From: Bacteroidia bacterium
GTDB lineage: Bacteria > Bacteroidota > Bacteroidia > Flavobacteriales > Flavobacteriaceae
NCBI GenBank assembly: GCA_030428705.1
Contig: JAUIDI010000008.1
Span: 62,001-126,000, forward strand
Direction of reading: 5' to 3'
DNA: 64,000 bases
Part shown: positions 60,866-64,000 of the stretch, in pieces
Layout: every line of letters begins with the position of its first letter
Position numbering within the stretch: position 1 is the first letter of the stretch
The notes under the pieces: generated by a model
The model's input: only the letters and a program-made list of their open reading frames with translations
Told to the model about the DNA's origin: nothing
The model's database searches: none
Program-made: the position numbers and the translations under genes

Positions 60866-63411
60866 TTGTTTTTGTTTTTAGGGGAATTTTCGTAGGCGTA
60901 GGCCTTTGCGGTAAGCTCCCAATTATTATGATTGTTAGTGTATAGTTTTTTGATCCTTGAGCTTTCCGTAGGATTGGTCTCGTAGATACATTTTTCTTCC
61001 ACCGAGGTTTCCACGCCATATACTTTTACCCTGTCCATCCAACAAAAGGCTACCTCACGGAACTTCCGGCCTTCCGGAAGGTCTTTATTGATGGATAGGA
61101 TGAGTTGCTTCTGTTTTTCTCCAAGACCCATGACGGACTGGATTCGGTCAAAAGACTGAGCGAAATCCCGCATATCCAAAAAGACCTTAATGTGGGAATT
61201 GACCACAATGGCGTTTTTGATAATCTCCGAGGAGGTAAAGTCATCCACCTTCTGTGAAATAAAAATGGGTTGGCCACCAAGTTTTCGCGCCATTCTCGAT
61301 TGGCTGTTGAAATAATGTGCCAGTTCCGGTCTGACCAATGCCTTCCATGCCTCGTCTACCGCTAAGATTTTATTTATGGACAGTTTCGAGGGGTCGTGCA
61401 TTTTCTTATTGAAAATTTCCATGACCATCAGCGCGATAATGGGAAATAACAGCTCGTTGTCTATAAGTTTACCCAACTTGAAGTACACCACCTTTTGGTC
61501 GCTAAGCCCTGTGATTCTATTATCCTCTTTGTTCAACAAATTCCCTCTGGGGCCATCGGAACGGTATTTTTCCAATAGGAAGAGAAAAACATTGGGATCG
61601 AACTTTTCCTTCGGAATTTTCTTGGCTTTTATCAAAGCCGAGACCTGCTTCTTACAGAATTCGAAAAAGGTATCGAACTTAAAATTTGAATCATCGTTCT
61701 CCCACATGGCACTATAGTAGCCTGAAACCAAAAGTTCAAGAACGGTATTCGTAACCTCAAGATCATTGCCATTGTCCGTACTCCCTGTAATCAATTTTAG
61801 CAGGGATACCAGATGTAGCAACTTACTTTCCGCCAAGGTCTGTTTCTCGGTGGTAGATCGGATAAAATCATGTTTGTCCAGTAAAAAGGGGTTGAAGGTA
61901 AACGGGCGAGCATCGTCATGTTGTAGAACGACCCCACCGAATACCTTCGTCAGTTTGTCGTAGGAGTTGCCATCCTCCATGATAACGGCCTCGCCGCCCT
62001 GCCGTAGTTCGGAAGCAATATAGTGATTGACATAGTAGGACTTACCACCTCCCGATCCGGAGGCGACAAGCATACCACGGTTAAATATCCAATCCTTTTT
62101 TTCGGGTTCCCGGTAGACACTTACCGACAAGGGTCGCCCTGAAATCCGATCCACCAATCGCATTCCATAAGCCGAATTCGTAGTATCCTTGTAGCCACCC
62201 TCAAAATAGAGTAGGGAGGAGGCCATGTCACTTGGCATGGGCATGTACATATCCGAGGAGATTCCTATGCTGTTTCCCGGAACCCCTGCAAAAAACAAGT
62301 TCTTTCGATCTATGGTATTCTGTTTTGCGTTTATTCTCAATTTTTTGAAGGCCGAGCCAACGGAATTTTCCATCTGTCTTTGATGGTCTTTTCCTTCATC
62401 AAAACCAAATACGTTCAAATGATAAAAGACCGTTTCCTTGTGGTTTTCAAGAACCTCTTTGGTGTACTCATAGATTTGATCGGCGAAAATGGTGTTACTA
62501 TCATCCTTCTTTCCCGAACTGAACCGTTGAAAGCTCTTGGCTTTTCGTCGAAGGCTGGCCAAGGCTTTTTCTTGATTCGGGATATAGATGTATTGGTTGA
62601 TAATATGTTCATGGGGTACCTTAAAGCCCAAAGAGAAAAGGTTACCGATGGGGAAGCGATTGTGCCGGGTCGTGAATTTGCCGTACAGTTCGTGGGTGCC
62701 GATATGGTCCTTGGTAAACTGGTCTAGGTTTTCGAGCGTGAAAAATTGGCCCTGTTTGTTCCCAATGTTGACGCGATTACCACAAAAGTCAATATCCTTC
62801 AAATTTTGGTTTTTTTCGGACAGTCCGAAATATTTGGCGTACAGTCCGTTTTCTGAAAACAGTTCGTCGTATTCCAATATGTTGGATTTGATAAGTCCGG
62901 TCGAATTGATCAAGTTGTTGACGCTCGCTACCTGGTTCTCGAAATCCGCCAATACATTTGTATCAATGAATTCTTTGGGGACCGTATGGTTTAGATAGAA
63001 ATCCCTGTTCTTGTCCAAGAAACCGTTCGCCCGTTTAGAACTGTACTTGATATAATTTTTGGGCACGATACTGATATACAGGTAATGGGTTCCTACCTGA
63101 TAAGGACGGTCTTCAAAATGGTGCTCGTTGGCCCGTTCCAAAAAATCGCCTTGCAAACGTTCCTTGATCGGACGATAATTTTCCTGAAGGAAAAAATCCT
63201 GTCTGTGGAGCAGCCGGTTCGGCCCCAGGACGGCGATAATATTAAAGAACAGTTCTTGAAGGAGTCCATATTCCGAGGCATCCAATGTGAATACTTCGGG
63301 AAGTTCCAATTGCAAAGGGATAGTCACACACCCCTTTTCTTTCGCGATCAAGGATTGCCTTTCATAACCGTAGATGGGGAACGCATCCCAAAGTGCTACC
63401 TGTTTTTCCAT
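60862..63411 (-). CDS. traG: Conjugation ATPase TraG (VirB4-like)
   Basis: An 849-residue cytoplasmic ATPase of the TraG family (Bacteroidota VirB4). N-terminal ~430 residues are the TraG-specific region (LWDAFPIYGYERQSLIAKEK). The ATPase core has Walker A GSGGGKSY (~450) and Walker B ILAVDEAWKAL (~682), with FYHLNVFGFDEGKDHQRQ and VVLQHDDARPFTFNPFLLDK between. It powers assembly and substrate transfer by the T4SS. Its start overlaps the traF stop by 16 bases. Confidence 0.92.
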   Translation of the reverse strand: MEKQVALWDAFPIYGYERQSLIAKEKGCVTIPLQLELPEVFTLDASEYGLLQELFFNIIAVLGPNRLLHRQDFFLQENYRPIKERLQGDFLERANEHHFEDRPYQVGTHYLYISIVPKNYIKYSSKRANGFLDKNRDFYLNHTVPKEFIDTNVLADFENQVASVNNLINSTGLIKSNILEYDELFSENGLYAKYFGLSEKNQNLKDIDFCGNRVNIGNKQGQFFTLENLDQFTKDHIGTHELYGKFTTRHNRFPIGNLFSLGFKVPHEHIINQYIYIPNQEKALASLRRKAKSFQRFSSGKKDDSNTIFADQIYEYTKEVLENHKETVFYHLNVFGFDEGKDHQRQMENSVGSAFKKLRINAKQNTIDRKNLFFAGVPGNSIGISSDMYMPMPSDMASSLLYFEGGYKDTTNSAYGMRLVDRISGRPLSVSVYREPEKKDWIFNRGMLVASGSGGGKSYYVNHYIASELRQGGEAVIMEDGNSYDKLTKVFGGVVLQHDDARPFTFNPFLLDKHDFIRSTTEKQTLAESKLLHLVSLLKLITGSTDNGNDLEVTNTVLELLVSGYYSAMWENDDSNFKFDTFFEFCKKQVSALIKAKKIPKEKFDPNVFLFLLEKYRSDGPRGNLLNKEDNRITGLSDQKVVYFKLGKLIDNELLFPIIALMVMEIFNKKMHDPSKLSINKILAVDEAWKALVRPELAHYFNSQSRMARKLGGQPIFISQKVDDFTSSEIIKNAIVVNSHIKVFLDMRDFAQSFDRIQSVMGLGEKQKQLILSINKDLPEGRKFREVAFCWMDRVKVYGVETSVEEKCIYETNPTESSRIKKLYTNNHNNWELTAKAYAYENSPKNKNK

Positions 63412-63719
63412 AGCAACAGATTTTCAAACGGATTGGAAACTTTGATTGTATCGGGCTTTTGGGAATCCGCCAGTTTTTTGACAAAGCCGTTAGCGCCATA
63501 GGTTCGGGAATAGAACAACAGTACAAGGAAGACGATTGCGATGACGATGGCCATCAATAGCAAGGCCCAGATCATCGGAATAAAGGTGGAAATTACCAGA
63601 CCGAGCATGATGGCTGTCAGTACCAAATACAGACAATACATAATGTATTTAGCCTTGAGTCCTTTATATAGGACATCCTTTTGCAGCCCCTTTTGGATAG
63701 GGATATATTGATTCTTCAT
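63396..63719 (-). CDS. traF: Conjugative transposon protein TraF (DUF4133)
   Basis: A 107-residue protein with two membrane helices (IMYCLYLVLTAIMLGLVIST; FIPMIWALLLMAIVIAIVF) and the DUF4133 start pattern NQYIPIQKGLQKDVLYKGLK. It is the VirB3-like partner of TraG. It overlaps traG by 16 bases, as usual for translationally coupled conjugation genes. Confidence 0.9.
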   Translation of the reverse strand: MKNQYIPIQKGLQKDVLYKGLKAKYIMYCLYLVLTAIMLGLVISTFIPMIWALLLMAIVIAIVFLVLLFYSRTYGANGFVKKLADSQKPDTIKVSNPFENLLLWKNR

Positions 63720-63731
63720 GCGACGGGAAAT

Positions 63732-64000
63732 TTAGATGTTGGCAATTTCCTCGCCGATGGCGATCAGGGCAAAAAAGATGGCGATACCGATGACGGCCTT
63801 ACCCAACTTATTGGCAAGATCGGTCTGCTGGTCGCGTATATAGAGATAGGCAAGCCCTGTTATGGCAATGGCGACACCGGCAATGATCTTGATAATGTCG
63901 ACGATTTCACGGGATAAGGTCTTGGAATCGTTCTTAAAATCCTGTGCCTCCTGTAAGAGTTGTTCGAATTGCCCGTAGGAGCAAAGAGGAATGCAGATTA
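63732..64000 (-). CDS. traE: Conjugative transposon protein TraE (DUF4134), C-terminal part, runs off the right edge
   Basis: From the right edge the minus strand reads QFEQLLQEAQDFKNDSKTLS, then REIVDIIKIIAGVAIAITGL and ends IFFALIAIGEEIANI before the stop at 63732-63734. Two membrane helices and the DUF4134 ending identify TraE, the VirB2-like pilin-type subunit. The start is outside the window. It is 12 bases upstream of traF in the operon. Confidence 0.88.
   Translation of the reverse strand, partial: ICIPLCSYGQFEQLLQEAQDFKNDSKTLSREIVDIIKIIAGVAIAITGLAYLYIRDQQTDLANKLGKAVIGIAIFFALIAIGEEIANI

Larger units (their letters stand above)
10622..64000 (+). mobile_element. Integrative and conjugative element (ICE) with metal-resistance cargo, left end to beyond the window
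   Basis: The element starts at the tRNA 3' fragment and contains a tyrosine integrase and an excisionase-like HTH gene near that end, about 40 kb of metal-efflux and metal-handling cargo on the plus strand, and a Bacteroidota conjugation module (traE-traO plus TraQ-like) on the minus strand at 53.1-64 kb. The relaxase, coupling protein and right attachment site are not in the window, so the total length is unknown. Cargo and tra genes converge at 53.1 kb. The conjugative nature follows from the TraG/TraJ/TraM set; whether it is still mobile cannot be told from sequence. Confidence 0.88.

Overview
The window comes from a marine-type member of the Flavobacteriaceae (Bacteroidota). The evidence is a gldF gliding-motility gene beside a SAM hydrolase, phoH and purC, AT-rich spacers, Bacteroidota-type conjugation genes (traE, F, G, I, J, K, M, N, O and a TraQ-like gene) and many SPI/SPII exported proteins typical of the group. 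No species is claimed.

Left part, about 1-10,300, is chromosomal. Positions 1-3,300 hold housekeeping genes: partial gldF, SAM hydrolase, phoH and purC. Positions 3,339-9,345 hold a minus-strand run of exported hydrolases: a BD-FAE-like esterase, a type B carboxylesterase, two tandem paralogous esterases with an N-terminal E-set domain, a cupin and a hexapeptide acetyltransferase. A divergent AraC-type regulator follows at 9,473. This looks like a catabolic ester-cleaving locus.

From about 10,622 to the right edge the window is inside an integrative and conjugative element (ICE). Its left end is a 3' fragment of a CAT-anticodon tRNA gene (10,622-10,673), followed by a tyrosine integrase with repeats upstream and a small excisionase-like HTH gene. 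The right end lies outside the window. The cargo (12.9-53.1 kb) is almost entirely on the plus strand and is devoted to metal resistance. Block A (12.9-36 kb) is of the Zn/Cd/Co type: a small secreted Cys/His protein, a CzcA-type RND pump fused to its TolC-like channel, a CzcB adaptor, a P-II-like protein, two Fur-family regulators, three SpoIIAA-like proteins, membrane and zinc-ribbon accessory proteins, two P1B-2 ATPases, one P1B-4 ATPase, two CDF transporters, a Ca2+/cation antiporter, a universal stress protein and gene remnants. Block B (37-52.3 kb) is of the Cu/Ag type: another small secreted Cys protein, CusA, a TolC-like channel, an HMA-AraC regulator, a multicopper oxidase with a C-terminal beta-barrel-like region, DUF3347, haem-binding, P1B-1 CopA ATPase, PepSY, DUF305 and a CusB adaptor with metal-binding and DUF3347 domains.

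The right part (53.1-64 kb, minus strand) is the conjugation module, read from the right edge inward: TraE (partial), TraF, TraG ATPase, TraI, TraJ, TraK, TraM, TraN, TraO, and a 1,014-residue lipoprotein made of repeated TraQ-like domains. Cargo and transfer genes converge at about 53.1 kb.

The most notable points are: the two RND operons both begin with a small secreted Cys protein and a spacer with inverted repeats; a conserved-looking accessory block (P-II, three SpoIIAA-like proteins, SHOCT, membrane AlbA_2, zinc ribbon, YceI, bestrophin) lies between two Fur genes; an HMA-AraC fusion is the only regulator in the copper block; and visible scars (a P-type ATPase/CDF mosaic and a dihydrolipoyl dehydrogenase tail) show that the cargo was assembled by recombination.
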